Origin: Cryptomeria japonica
Lineage: Eukaryota; Streptophyta; Pinopsida; Cupressales; Cupressaceae
Reading direction: 5' to 3'
DNA length: 64,000 bases
Assembly (NCBI RefSeq): GCF_030272615.1
Contig: NC_081414.1
Coordinates: forward strand, 909,795,009 to 909,859,008
The position numbers and the translations under genes are program-made. Under the pieces are notes generated by a model. It had not been told where the DNA came from. It did no database searches and saw only the letters and a list, made by a program, of their open reading frames with translations. Positions 1 through 10,439 of the stretch are shown here, in pieces (positions within the stretch are counted from its first letter, which is position 1; each line of letters starts with the position of its first letter).

Positions 1-1360
1 ATAGTGCCCCCAGTGAAATATCTGTTGTTGAGATATATAGAATAAGTGGCTTTCCAGCAACTGGTGGTACTAGAACTGGTGGATTCATCAAGTACTGTTT
101 AATTTGGTAAAAAGATTCTTCACACTTAGCCTCCCATTTGAAGGGTACATTTTTGTGTAGCAAATGGTTAAATGGTAGACTTTTATCTGCTAGCTGAGCG
201 ATGAATCGCCGGATTGATTGAAGTCGTCCCTGTAGAGATCTGAGTTGACTGATATTTCGTGGTGGTGGCATTTCCATGATGGCTTGTACCTTTGCTGGAT
301 CAACTTCAATACCTTTAGCTAATACTATGTAGCCTAGTAACTTGCCTAATGTAACCCCGAAGACACACTTCTTAGGGTTGAGTCGGACTTGGAATTTTTG
401 CAATCGATCAAAGATCTTTGTTAGGATGCCGAGATGTTCAGCTCTGGTGAAGGATTTTGCTAGTAAATCATCCACATAGTCTTCCATAAATGTGTGCATC
501 ATATCATGGAAGATGGTTGTCATTGCTCTTTGATAAGTGGCCCCTGCATTCTTTAAGCCAAAAGGCATGACATTCCAATAGTACGTCCCCCAAGGACAGG
601 TGAATGCTGTTTTATCTTGATCTTCAGGAGCTATCTTAATTTGGTTATAACCTGAGAAACCATCCATTAGTGAGAGCATTGCATGGCCTACTGTGAGATC
701 TACAATTATATCAATACTTGGCAGAGGAAAGTCGTCCTTTGGGCAAGCTTTATTGACATCTCTGAAGTCAGTACATATTCTTATACTACCATCTGGTTTT
801 GAGACTAGAACAATGTTGGAAATCCATTCTGCATAGTCAATAGGTCGAATGAATCCGACATCTAATAATTTCTTTAATTCTGTTTTGACCATGAGTGCTA
901 TCTGTGGATTCATCTTTCGTAGTTTCTGCTTGATGGGCTTGAATCTTGCAAAGATGGACAAGTGATGCATGATTAAGTGTGGATCTACTCCGGGCATATC
1001 AGCATATGACCAAGCAAAGTTGATTTGATGTTCTTTAAAGAAGATGATGAATGCCAATCTTTCTTCTTCTGTTAGAGATTCTGCAAGATGTATATTTCTG
1101 GCTGCTTCTGTAGTACCAATGTTGATTGATTGAGTGGGCTCAATCAATATGGGCGATCGCTCATGAAAGTGCTCAGGAAGAGTATCAAGTCTCCCATCGT
1201 TAGGTGCCTTAAAAAGGTTTTCACCCTCCGATACGTCCTTTATTTTTACTTTTTTATGATCCAGAGCTGCCATTGACTGGTTTTCAGCATTAGATCCATC
1301 ATTTGATGTATTTTTGCGACTGAGAGACTTGGCACTCCCTGATTGACAGATATCATTATT
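1..1360 (-). pseudogene. E1 pol: reverse transcriptase part, partial
   Basis: Minus-strand translation gives a linker, then a Ty3/Gypsy reverse transcriptase: the WISNIV block near 830, CTDFRDVNKACPKDDFPLP near 730-780, FSGYNQIKIAPEDQ near 620-660, MPFGLKNAGATYQRAM near 520-570, and the catalytic YVDD at 467-478. The thumb/connection region (KKCVFGV, then GRLQSIRRFIAQLADK) follows, and the frame runs off the window at the start of RNase H. The frame is continuous with the upstream protease segment apart from a TGA at 1361-1363. The enzyme would copy element RNA into cDNA in cytoplasmic particles. No stop is visible inside the RT core, so decay is limited to the upstream nonsense codons and whatever lies outside the window. 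Confidence 0.9.
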
Positions 1361-3337
1361 TCATTCACTGGTAGAGCCTGTTTTCGGATTTACGGTACAT
1401 AGGAAATGGACAATAGATGCATCATCTGGGAAAATAGGTATATTAATTGTTTCAGGTTCGTTCCAGTTGATTAGATCAGGAAAGACAAGTGGTAATGAAT
1501 CATGGGGTGGGTCAAGTTCAGCTACTGTGAGTGTTAGGATAGAGTTGTCATCGTGATGGGTCTTGTTTTTAAAGAAGTCTAAGGTTTTCTCGAGGTCTTC
1601 GATGGTATCATCTTCTACATAGACTTGTTCGTAATATTTCTGTTCGCTTTTCTGAACGTCATAGATATGTTGTGGTCCAAATTCAAGAGGTCTATCTTCT
1701 ACGTTATGTTCTTCTTGAGAAACGGATATGAAATCAGCATCATCTGGGATATTTGTAGTAGTATCAGAGCAAGCACCCCATTCATATTCATTTGAATCTG
1801 TCTCATAGGCATCATCCCAGATTCTATCTGTGCTGTAAATAGGGGTGTTGTATGGTGAAAACAAATCTTTGATGATGGATACTATTTTGATATTCTGTGT
1901 TGATTCTGTATCCGATCCGTCTTCTACAGTCTGGATTTGTTCATAGATTGTGCTTCCTCGGGGAGGAATAATGGTTTCTTGTGATGATATGATTTGTTCT
2001 TGAGCCATTGGTGTGTGAATATGAGCCACTGCTATAGAGATGGCCTTCTTATGATTCAAAAGCTTTCCCCGATGTATCTTCTGATCTTGATGTTCTCTTG
2101 CCTTGCGGATTGTTTCTGCTGATTCAAAGAGAGCTTCCTGCCAGGATTTTTCCTTGTATTTCTTCTTTTCCTTCCATTGAGGTTTTGCATTTGTGTGTGG
2201 CGGCCTTTTCAATAGGAAAGTGAATTTAGAACCCAATCCTGCTTTATTTCTACTAGGTTGTGAAGGAAGATCTATAGGTTCCGTAACTCCTTCTTGGCGT
2301 TTCCCAATAGGTCCTTTGCCGCCATATCCCATTTGTTTCATGATCGAGTAACCTTTTCCATACAGGTGCGTTGGTAGAACAATGTCTAGAGTGGCTTCTC
2401 TAGTAGCTTCTTCTTCATATTTGTATAGCCAGTTAAGAACATCTTTATCTTCTGATTCATGTGCTAGAGTTCCTAATTGGATGAAGGTACCATCAAATTT
2501 AGTTATGGGCTGAGTTGCCAGATGTGTTGATTTAGAAGTTAAACCATGGGATCTAGGTGATGTTGGCAATCTGGTCAAACATAAAGGCTCCATAGAGTAT
2601 TCGCCCATGCCTTCATCTTTGATTTGCATTTTCTGGTTGAAGTCTCCCCATAAGGAGTTGGATGTTGCTGTTGGTGGATCAGATGTTGAAGACCGCTGCT
2701 TTTCTCTGTTATAAGGAACCAAACTGTCTTGGGCTGCCCCCATTGCATTGCAATGTTGAAATGGATTGTGATCAGCGGATATGGAGATTTCCTGTCCATC
2801 ATAAGGAAACTTGACACACTGGTGGTATGTAGAAGGTACTGCTTGCATTTCATGTATCCAGGGTCGGCCTAATAAAATATTGTAGGTGAGATCAATATCT
2901 AAGACTTGACATATAGTATCTTTTTGCACTGGTCCTACCTGAATAGGCAATATCACTGTTCCTTTAGAGGACCTTTCCTCATCATCATATGCTTTTATGG
3001 TAATCTTTTTACAAGGATCAATAGATTCTTCTGATAATCCTAGTGCACGGATAAGCTTTAAAGTACAGATATTAAGGCCGGCTCCTCCATCTATTAAGAC
3101 TCTTTTGACACAGTGTTTGCAAACAATGACTTCAATATGTAGAGGGGTATTATGCAGATGACTTAATGAAGTATTATCATGCTCTGAGAAGGTGAGGTTA
3201 TGAGATTCTGTCATGTGGGCCACCATAGCTTGGAATCTGTCTGTATCCAGATTTTGAGGTACATTTGTTTCTAATAGCACTTGCTCCAATATGTCTTTGT
3301 GTCTTGGAGACAATTTCAACAATTCCAGGATAGATAT
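1361..3337 (-). pseudogene. E1 pol: aspartic protease and G-patch segment
   Basis: A 653-codon open stretch bounded by in-frame stops (TAG at 3338-3340 upstream, TGA at 1361-1363 downstream), so no start codon of its own is implied. Around residues 74-86 is the protease active site RVLIDGGAGLNIC (D-G-G in place of the usual D-T/S-G); the flap/core follows with LLGRPWIHEMQAVPSTYH. At about residues 319-365 lies a G-patch-like motif, starting YGKGYSIMKQMGYGGKG and ending in GLGSKF, with the expected glycine spacing. The remaining stretch is acidic and low in complexity and leads to RT. The protease would cleave the gag-pol precursor. E2 has the same order, so G-patch next to protease is a property of the family. 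Confidence 0.88.
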
Positions 3338-4360
3338 CTAAGCCGGAGTCTTGCGCAGTTGATTAACTAAGTCGTATTGGATCTTTGGTGTGGTAGTTGG
3401 AGGTGTAGTATGTCCCTTCAAGACATATTTCTGAGTCCAGGTTGTTACATTGACAGATTCATGATCACGTTTATCTCGAATGGTTATAACATTGACTTGA
3501 TGGTCTTCAGCTGATATGTGATTGATTGTATTGTTGTAGATGTGATTAATACGAGCTCCACGTGTATCATTTGAAGTTGATGCTCCGTCTTTGTTATAAT
3601 TTGGAAGAGGATCTTTGAAGGCTTCGTGATCATTATTTGTTTTGAGACCATCCACTGTTAAGTCACCTCGATCAATCATGTCTTGGATTATGTGTTTCAA
3701 TCTCATGCACTCATTTGTTTTATGACCTTTGTTGCGATGAAAATCACAATAGTGTGAATCATTCCACCAAGGTGGTTTGATTGGGGGTTCATAATTGTTG
3801 ATTGGAGGTAAAGAAAGAACCTTGTTTGCCAACAGTTCTCTGAATGCGGACTCTAATGATTGGCCCAATGGTGTGAAGATACGTTTATGGAAGTTATTGG
3901 TGTTGTTTCGTGGATTGTTGTTAGGCCCTGGATTCAGGTTTTTGTTCGGATTATCGTTGGCGTTGTTGGTATTAAGTTGTCCTTGAGCATTGTTTGGTGC
4001 ATATGTGTTGGCACTGGGAGTAGCATTTTTAGGATTTTTCGTATTTTGAGTATTTCCTGACAAGGCAAGCACTGGCTGTTTAGATTTGGGATCATATGAT
4101 TCATTGTTGCCTTCGTTTTTGTTTCGAGTCCAAAATCGAGTTTTGTCCAAATTAGTGTTGTTTTGGTTATTGTAGTTTGATGAGTTTGTTCCTTCTTTGT
4201 AGAACTTGAGTGTTCCCTTTTTGACACAAGCTTCCTCTACTTGAATGCCATTTTCGATCAATTTGTCAAAAGATGATATGCATTGAAGTTTGAGTCTGTA
4301 ACTCATCTCACCATTCAAGTTATCAATGAAGATTTCCATTTTCTCTTTTTCAGGAATATC
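3338..4360 (-). pseudogene. E1 gag, C-terminal half with CHHC zinc knuckle
   Basis: This is the continuation of gag in the same frame after a TGA at 4361-4363; it ends in TAG at 3338-3340. It begins with an EIFIDNLN segment typical of the end of the gag core, followed by an Asn/Pro-rich low-complexity spacer (about residues 50-155) and then CDFHRNKGHKTNEC at about residues 196-209. The spacing is C-X2-H-X4-H-X4-C, a zinc-knuckle variant with His at the second ligand, as in E2. Downstream are IIQDMIDRGDL and the linker to protease. In the family this knuckle binds element RNA in the capsid. The two nonsense codons would separate capsid, nucleocapsid and protease. Confidence 0.85.
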
Positions 4361-5254
4361 TCAAGGGTATCTTGATACCATGCGTCGCCAACGTTGAAGG
4401 AATAACATGAATGTTTCATTGTTTTTTTGTTTGGTGTTGCAAATATCTAACATGGTTATGGCATGTTGGATGTTGTAAGAATAATGGGTGATGAATTTGT
4501 TAACCAATTCGTCAAATGATCTAACAGGTGGTGTAATCTTAGATAACCATTCCATCGTTTGCCCTCCCAGGCTTCTTGGGAATAACCTCATCAGATAAGT
4601 GTCATTATGAGCAAATTCAAGACTCATAGTACAAAATTCCCGAACATGATCTCGAGGATCACCTTTTCCATCATATTTATCAAATTTGGGAATGTCTGAG
4701 TTTGGAGGAAAAGGTATCATGTTTAAGCTTCTGTCAAATGGATAAGGACAGATTTCGTTTATAGAATACCGCACTGTTGTCCCTTGTTGCATATTGTGTA
4801 TTTGTCTTTGCAAAATTTGCATTTGTTGAGTAAGAGCAACCAAGGGCGCATTATCTTGTCGAGGGAAGAGTTCTTCCCTTGTATTTGTTCTCAACTGAAA
4901 AGGTGTAGTAAATGGTATGTGTTGTTCTGGGGTTTCGAACACAGGTACTCGCATTTCTGGTACATGTTGTTCTGGAATATGTTGTTCAAGTATGCGAGTC
5001 TCTTCTTCCCTTTGTTGTTCTTGATATGTATATTGTTGAGATCCTGTTTGAAAGATGTTTGCGTCAAAATCTTCAGGAAGTTTGACGCCTTTGCTTGTAA
5101 GCATGAGTAAATATTTTTCCTTGTCATTTTCCATGAGTTTTTCGATGAGTTTTTGAAATGAAGGATTTTCTTGACATTCCTGAAGAATTGCGTCAGTAAT
5201 TTCAGGATCTTCTGATGGTGGAACTTCAAAAGGATTTGATAATCGACGATTCAT
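4361..5254 (-). pseudogene. E1 gag, N-terminal capsid part
   Basis: The likely start is the ATG at 5252-5254 (MNRRLSNPFEVPPSEDPE). The frame is open further upstream, but only with a non-ATG start. The protein has a Gln/Glu-rich region (EQHIPEQHVPEMRVP and similar repeats) and then a retrotransposon gag core: MIPFPPNSDIPKFDKYDGKGDPRDHVREF, MRLFPRSLGGQTMEWLSKI, FDELVNKFITHYSYNI and ETFMLFLQRWRRMV. It ends at an in-frame TGA (4361-4363) where the family would continue without a break into the next segment. It would assemble the virus-like particle. This region is absent from E2, so E1 is the better guide to the front half of gag in this family. Confidence 0.87.
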
Positions 5255-6119
5255 ACTTGATTCCGCGGGTGTCTCGCTTTGTTTGTTTCGTTGAGAGCGA
5301 GTGATAGGAATTTTAATAAAAACTTTCAGTGATGAAGGGAACAAAGTCCTCGTTGATATTTTGTTCTGGTGTTGTTGGTTCTGGTCTAGATGTGTTATAT
5401 GTGATGCATTCGTCGGGCAAGAATGCTGGATTGATCTTTCCTCCGCGGTTTATCTTTTGATTAAAAGCAGACTTTTGACAGTATGCTCTTGTTTTCAAGG
5501 GTTCTTTGTCAAATTCGCTAGATTTGTTTTGGATATAACGTTTGACGTGATGAAGAAATACCCGATGGGATTTGAAGAGTTGACGATTGATATATAAAAA
5601 TCTATTTCTCTTGATAAATTTGGAAAAGCTAGGTTGTTGTTTCTTCAACGTGATGTTGCGATAGAGGTTCTTTCTTCTCAGAATGAGGGGATTTAGTTGA
5701 TGCCTGTTTTGAAAATTTCAAATTTTACTTTATCCGAGTGAAGGTTTAGCTGTCCCTTCACGACAAAGTGTGTCAAATGATATGGATAAGAGTTTCCCGA
5801 TCTAGAAACTGGGTTTGACAATTTGGAAATTTTTAGACAAGTGTTTTTGGAGATAAAATCCGTAAGATGTTTTAAGGATTGGATTGATACTGATGATGAA
5901 AAGTTTCCGGATTATGATAGGAAAGACGTCCTCTATTGCTCGATTCGTTTAGGATTCAGACAACCTTGTTTGACACAAATTTGGCTTGAGAAATAGTTTT
6001 AATGATTCGTTTTTGTCACTCTGGTTTGATAAAAGATGTGTTTTGATGAAAAACTGTTTTTTAAAATATTTTGAGATTTTCAAAAAAAATTTGGTTTTTC
6101 AACTCTCTGTTTTTCTCCT
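5255..6119 (-). other. E1 leader next to gag, with a possible upstream frame
   Basis: This is untranslated leader between gag and the first GCGCTA array. Between 5648 and 5313 one minus-strand frame, different from the gag frame, stays open for about 111 codons and ends just before the gag start with a protein-like stretch (RPEPTTPEQNINEDF). It could be a short upstream ORF, an exon joined by splicing, or chance. Tat elements such as Ogre are known to splice near here, but I see no decisive splice pair. Confidence 0.4.
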
Positions 6120-6650
6120 TTTTCCCATGCGCTAAAACAGGTGTTCAATGCACTACTAGATTTTCTATATGCGCTAAAATTATTTCCCCACACGCTACTC
6201 TGCCCCTGATTACGTGCTAAAACATTGATTCCGAAAATTTTTGTTGTGTTGACTGTGAAATATGCACGCGCTAGACTGGGTTGTACACGCGCTGACTGAT
6301 TTGGCTAATGCGCTAAAGCAAGAATTCTACGCGCTAAGCTGTTTGTTTTACGTGCTAAAACAGGCTGTTTTGAAATTCGTTGTGAAGTTTTTGGGAAAAG
6401 TACGCTCTACACTGTGACTTCTATGCGCTATTTGTTTCTGTCAATGCGCTAACTTTGGATATCTACGTGCTAATATTTTGCTTCTACGCGCTATAATATG
6501 TGTTGTATGTGCTAAAAGATGGCTCTCTATTTTGCTTTGCGGTTGAAACGCTACTGTTTTTGTTTCACGCGCTATTTCGTTCTGTGAATGCACTAAACTA
6601 ACTGTTTGAAGCGCTAAGATGTTGCTCTTACACGCTAAACTGCCCTGATT
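6120..6650. repeat. Array A: about 20 copies of an 8-9 bp GCGCTA motif
   Basis: On the plus strand the motif A-Y-G-C-G-C-T-A-A and close variants (ATGCACTAA, ACGTGCTAA, AAGCGCTAA) recur roughly every 20-30 bp, about 20 times, separated by unrelated AT-rich spacers. In the sense (minus) strand of E1 it reads TAGCGCAT. The spacers do not repeat, so this is neither a simple tandem repeat nor a CRISPR array. It lies in the E1 leader and is repeated as array B nearer the PBS. Confidence 0.85.
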
Positions 6651-7844
6651 TTTCCTTTTGTTGTTTTTGTAATGTTTTTGACTTTTGTTGAGTGAATTTT
6701 TAAGTGTGATGGATGATTTTCTGAAATACAAAATGCAAACACAGCACACAAAGTACAATCATTTCACTTAATCTAACAGAAAGTGTATGTTCTATCGAGG
6801 ATGTGTTCAAATCCCCAATGTTTTAATAGGTTGGATACAAGATAAACACTTCAGGAAGACTCTTTATTCAAGGGTCATAAGCAACATCATAGCCCACTAG
6901 TCTCGATACTCCGTCAGCTCAAACAGCCATGTCACCCTCTAGAGGGCGCCCATTTTTTTGCCTTTTGCCAGAAGTTAACTCAAAGTGAATTGCTTCACAG
7001 TTGAATAGTTATCTTGGGAGATATATGGTGAGTAATCTTGGGGGCGGATTCTTCCCCACCCTTGCACTATGATGTTACAAATGTTTGGATACTGACTCAG
7101 CTCAAAGTTTCTAATGCTAAGGTTCTTAATCAGACTTCCCGTTCGGTCGTCAGTGATAAACTCCCTCAGGAGGCTTCCCAACCTTTAGAACAAAGGCTTT
7201 ACGTATCTCGAGGATACTGGGGGAAGGCTAATCACTGCACGCAACCGTTGAAAAGGACTTTCATCACTTTTCACATTTGATTATAGTGGGTTGGAATTCT
7301 TGGCGTTAAAGTCGTTCCCCACTTAGGTCGTTCCCTTCACACCGGCCATAAATGGCTTTAAGAGTTGATTGCAACTCTTCGAGAAGGTAGGCCTGCTAAA
7401 GGATTTATTGCTTGAAATACTAAAAACATAAGAGTGGTTTGGATTTTTGGTCACCCAGTTAAGGGGAGAGCATATACCTTCCACTTTCGAGACAAGGCAA
7501 ATAAGTTTGTTCTTTTTAACCTCCAAGACAATAATTTGCTAACTTCTAATTGGAGATGTTGCTCCAAAAAGCATGGTGTTCTTTTTAATCCTTTATAGCA
7601 ATAATTATCTAATCTATGGAAAATAGATCGTCAACAAAGCAAATTTTGACTTTCGGAGGTCAACAAAAGAAATACGTTTTGCTTTAAAAGCAAACTTCCT
7701 CGCTCTACCTGCAAGAAAATTGTTAAAAATCCTGCAAAATAACAAGAAGGTTGTTAGTTTGTTTTTGGGGGACTTCCATAAGTCTAAATTTTTGGAATTC
7801 GGTTACAAAATCTTTTTGTTGTTGTTGTTTTTTTTTTTTCTTGC
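6651..7844 (-). other. E1 leader, middle part
   Basis: Leader between the two GCGCTA arrays. It contains a palindromic GGGCGCCC near 6946-6953, a G/C-rich run near 7040-7060 and an oligo-T tract near 7829-7841. No protein domain, PBS or convincing ORF was recognised; short open frames near 6975-7526 have no detectable family resemblance. Confidence 0.5.
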
Positions 7845-8285
7845 GATGCGCTACAGAACAAACTGTACGCGCTACAATACTCGGCGGATGCGCTACTGTT
7901 TCTTCTACATGCGCTATTCTGTTTCTCGTATGCACTATTCTGTGTGCCAGATGCGCTAATCTGTGGTTTGATTTTCCCGCGGTCTGTTGTGCAGGAAAAT
8001 TTTTGAACTTTATGCGCTAACTGTTTGTTTCAAAGCGCTGTAATATGAATTTTATGCGCTAAAATATGGAGCGGATGCGCTAATCTGTCTGGTATACGTG
8101 CTAATCTGTGTTTCACCAGTGTCGACACCTACAGGAAAATTTCTCAAATACTCTTATGCGCTAAGGAACAGTTTTAACGCGCTAAGACAGGAAGCACACG
8201 TGCTAAATAGTAGGCTAGAAGCGCTAAACTGTTTGGCGGATGCACTAAAATATCTTTTGGACGCGCTAATCCTAGTTTCCCGCGT
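7845..8285. repeat. Array B: about 17 copies of the GCGCTA motif
   Basis: Same motif and same plus-strand orientation as array A (ATGCGCTAA, ACGCGCTAA, ACGTGCTAA, AAGCGCTAA, ATGCACTAA), spaced about 20-30 bp, starting just after an oligo-T tract and ending about 50 bp before the PBS. The motif is often followed by T-C/G-TG, giving a loose ATGCGCTAATCTGT consensus. Confidence 0.85.
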
Positions 8286-8334
8286 CCCTGCAAAAGTCTT
8301 CAAATTTAAAAAATGATGTGTTATTGGGGGTCGT

Positions 8335-8352
8335 GCCTCACGGTGGGCGCCA
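8335..8352 (-). other. E1 primer-binding site
   Basis: On the minus strand, four bases after the LTR end, the sequence reads TGGCGCCCACCGTGAGGC. The TGG start complements a tRNA CCA tail, and TGGCGCC is a PBS start seen in plant Tat/Athila-type elements. It differs from the TGGTGAACC type of E2 relatives. The exact primer tRNA was not assigned. Confidence 0.7.
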
Positions 8353-8356
8353 AAAA

Positions 8357-9827
8357 TGTATGCGGGAAAAGTGGGCGAATAAAACTTAATATATGAAAAT
8401 ATGTTAGAATACTAGTCCACACACACACACAGGACTTCTTGATGCAAGCTATGGAGTAACGTAGTATTACTCAGCTTCCCAAGGAGAGTCTCATGGTTCT
8501 CTATCTCACAATGTCCCTCAAACCAATGTTTTTGCTCTCAGATCACTGAACAAAATGGTTTAGGGATGGCAAATATGAGAACGAGAGATGCTTTTGATTG
8601 ATTTTAGTATGAGATGTGTTGTAAGTTATGTATGATGCTAAAATACAATAATCTAAATGATAAGATGACAAGATTAGTATGGATACTATCCTAGCATACT
8701 ATATTTAGTCTATGATTGAGCTAAAATGATAAAGAAAGTAATCTAAGCATGCATATTAGTCTAATTTATGATCTAAAAGAGGCTAAATGAAGAGCATAAA
8801 GATGATGAAAAAGCTTGAAAGTATTTGAGCATAAGTATAATGCTTCAAATTTGAAAGATGATTGTTAAAAATGGAGGAATGAAAGCTCTATTTCTAGCAC
8901 AAACAGGGCAATGGATGGTCAGGATTGAAAGGTTTAATCAAAGGCCAAGTTTGAAAATTGGGGATCCATGTGCACAATTGGCACCAATGATATGGTGACA
9001 AATGTCAACACAGGATTGGGTTGAAAGAAGAGGTTGGAGGCATTAAAGGCCTGAGAAGACCTCATGGTTATCTAAAGGCTAAGGGTCAAGTCTAAGTTAG
9101 GTTTACCCACTATATTAAGAGTTAATCCAAGGATAAACCTTTGTGCAAATGATTAAGAGATAATCATGGTCAAAGCATTAATGGCCTGATGAGACCCTTG
9201 GGTTGGATAGAGGTTGAGTCAAAACAAATGTTTTAACCATGTGGGAAGGTTTGAATTCACCATTAATGGTTATTGGAGACTTTGGGGATTAAGTGGTTGA
9301 AGATTGGAAGCCTTTAATGGTTTTCAAAGACTTTAAGGGTTTTGGTGGTTGAAGGTTGAAAACCTTCAATGGTTATCCAAGACTTTGGGTCATTTGAGAA
9401 GTGACCTCCCTTTGCTTAGGGATGTGACAAAGTTTAGAGGAGGGTTAGGTTAATTAGAATCGATTAGAAGATTCTAGAAGGGATTAGGAAGGGGTTTGGG
9501 ATTTTGCAAGTGGATGGGGGGGATAATAGGATTTAATTGAATTAAATGATTTTCATTCAATTTGGTTGAAATTAAATAAATTTGATTTATTCAATTTAGG
9601 ATAACTATTTAATTAAATTTGAATTTAATTAAAAGTGGCTAGGGGGATTTAATTGAATAAAATGATTTATTCATTAAATGGGTATAGTGAATTTAATTTA
9701 AATAAATTGAGTAACTTATTTAATTAAATAGAAGAATGTGGATAATTTAATTAAATTGGATTTAATCAAATAGAAAAATGAACATAAAATATTCATTTAG
9801 GAATATGGTCATTTTTATACGTCTACA
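8357..9827 (-). repeat. LTR shared by E1 (as 5' LTR) and fragment X (as 3' LTR)
   Basis: A 1471-bp LTR with TGTA...TACA ends. Its left side meets the E1 PBS; its right side meets a polypurine tract (plus-strand TTTTGCCCCTCTTTGA), so internal sequence lies on both sides and there is no TSD. The body is clearly related to the E2/E5 LTRs (for example GGGGATCCATGTGCACAATT near 8960). At the place where E2 has a TATA box (plus TATTTATA), this LTR has TATTTCTA at 8889-8896, so its core promoter looks damaged. Confidence 0.85.
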
Positions 9828-9843
9828 TTTTGCCCCTCTTTGA
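9828..9843 (-). other. Polypurine tract of fragment X
   Basis: The minus strand reads TCAAAGAGGGGCAAAA directly before the LTR start. It would prime plus-strand DNA synthesis. The same tract precedes the 3' LTRs of E2 (21683-21697) and E5 (41918-41932). Confidence 0.85.
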
Positions 9844-9997
9844 AGTGACGTGTGTGCACATGTTATTTCAAAGAAAATGATGTCCTATTATGATTTATGA
9901 TCAAATGCAATTTTTTTTTGTGTCCCTCTTTTGATTTGTCAGTCATGCCCCAGATTTGATGTGATGCCCCAGATTTGATGTGATGTGTGATGCCCCC

Positions 9998-10115
9998 TCG
10001 GGAGATGAATCAATATTTTTTTTTTTTGGAAAATTTCTGATTTAAATTGATGGCGTTCGTATGATGTGTAGGATTTCATCCGTGTAGTAAGTGTGTAAAT
10101 TGATTCATCTCCCGA
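9998..10115. repeat. 3' UTR hairpin, perfect 17-bp stem
   Basis: Arm one, TCGGGAGATGAATCAAT (9998-10014), and arm two, ATTGATTCATCTCCCGA (10099-10115), are perfect reverse complements around a loop of about 84 bases that begins with an oligo-T run. E2 (21790-21843) and E5 (41780-41825) have a hairpin at the same place with a different but still largely paired stem. Confidence 0.85.
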
Positions 10116-10196
10116 TAAATTACAAATGTTTTGGCATAGGGGAGATCGCGACCATATTACAGGCCCAGTTAGCTAACCCTAATTTGATTTTCCTCC

Positions 10197-10204
10197 TATA
10201 AAAG
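10197..10204 (+). promoter_or_regulatory. Candidate antisense TATA box
   Basis: TATAAAAG on the plus strand, antisense to the element, followed by purine-rich sequence and, 82 bp from the box start, by an ATG. Spacing fits an RNA polymerase II start near 10225-10235. No transcript evidence is available from sequence alone. Confidence 0.45.
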
Positions 10205-10278
10205 GGGAAAAGGGCTTGATTTAAAGTCATTTGTGCTTTGTTGACTTTGAAGAAAAGAGAATTTTCTCTGGAGAGAAA

Positions 10279-10371
10279 ATGCCTATTCCCTATCATAGAC
10301 ATCGTTTCGAGCGCGTTCGGAGGTACCGGAGACCAGTAGCGCGTGGACCACCAGTAAGTCAACCCTTTTGA
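10279..10371 (+). other. Candidate antisense mini-exon or 30-codon ORF
   Basis: The ATG at 10279-10281 opens a strongly basic peptide (MPIPYHRHRFERVRRYRR and on). After 25 codons there is a consensus splice donor, GTAAGT at 10354-10359; if it is not used, the frame ends at TGA 10369-10371. Extra antisense ORFs between pol and the 3' LTR are known in the Tat branch (the Grande type). This one is far shorter, so it may be a first exon, a leader peptide or chance. A TATA box lies upstream at 10197. Confidence 0.35.
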
Positions 10372-10439
10372 CCCCTTTTTGATTTTTTATTTTGTCATTT
10401 TTAGGTGTTTTTTGAATTTTCAAGTTCGGACAAATCGTT

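Larger units (their letters stand above)
1..9827 (-). mobile_element. E1: Tat-like Ty3/Gypsy LTR retrotransposon, cut by window edge
   Basis: In minus orientation the order is 5' LTR (8357-9827), PBS (8335-8352), a leader of about 3 kb, gag, variant zinc knuckle, aspartic protease, G-patch and reverse transcriptase. RNase H, integrase and the 3' LTR would lie left of base 1. The coding part stays in one reading frame from 5254 to the window edge and is broken only by in-frame stops at 4361, 3338 and 1361. It is assigned to the Tat branch by close protein similarity to E2, which has the dual RNase H typical of that branch. The LTR has no TSD on its right because it abuts internal sequence of a second copy. 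Confidence 0.9.

Noticed and set aside
6120-8285. Possible CRISPR-like array (short repeat, variable spacers)
   Set aside because: The repeat is only 8-9 bp and degenerate, spacers vary in length, no cas gene is present, and the region is the leader of a plant retrotransposon.
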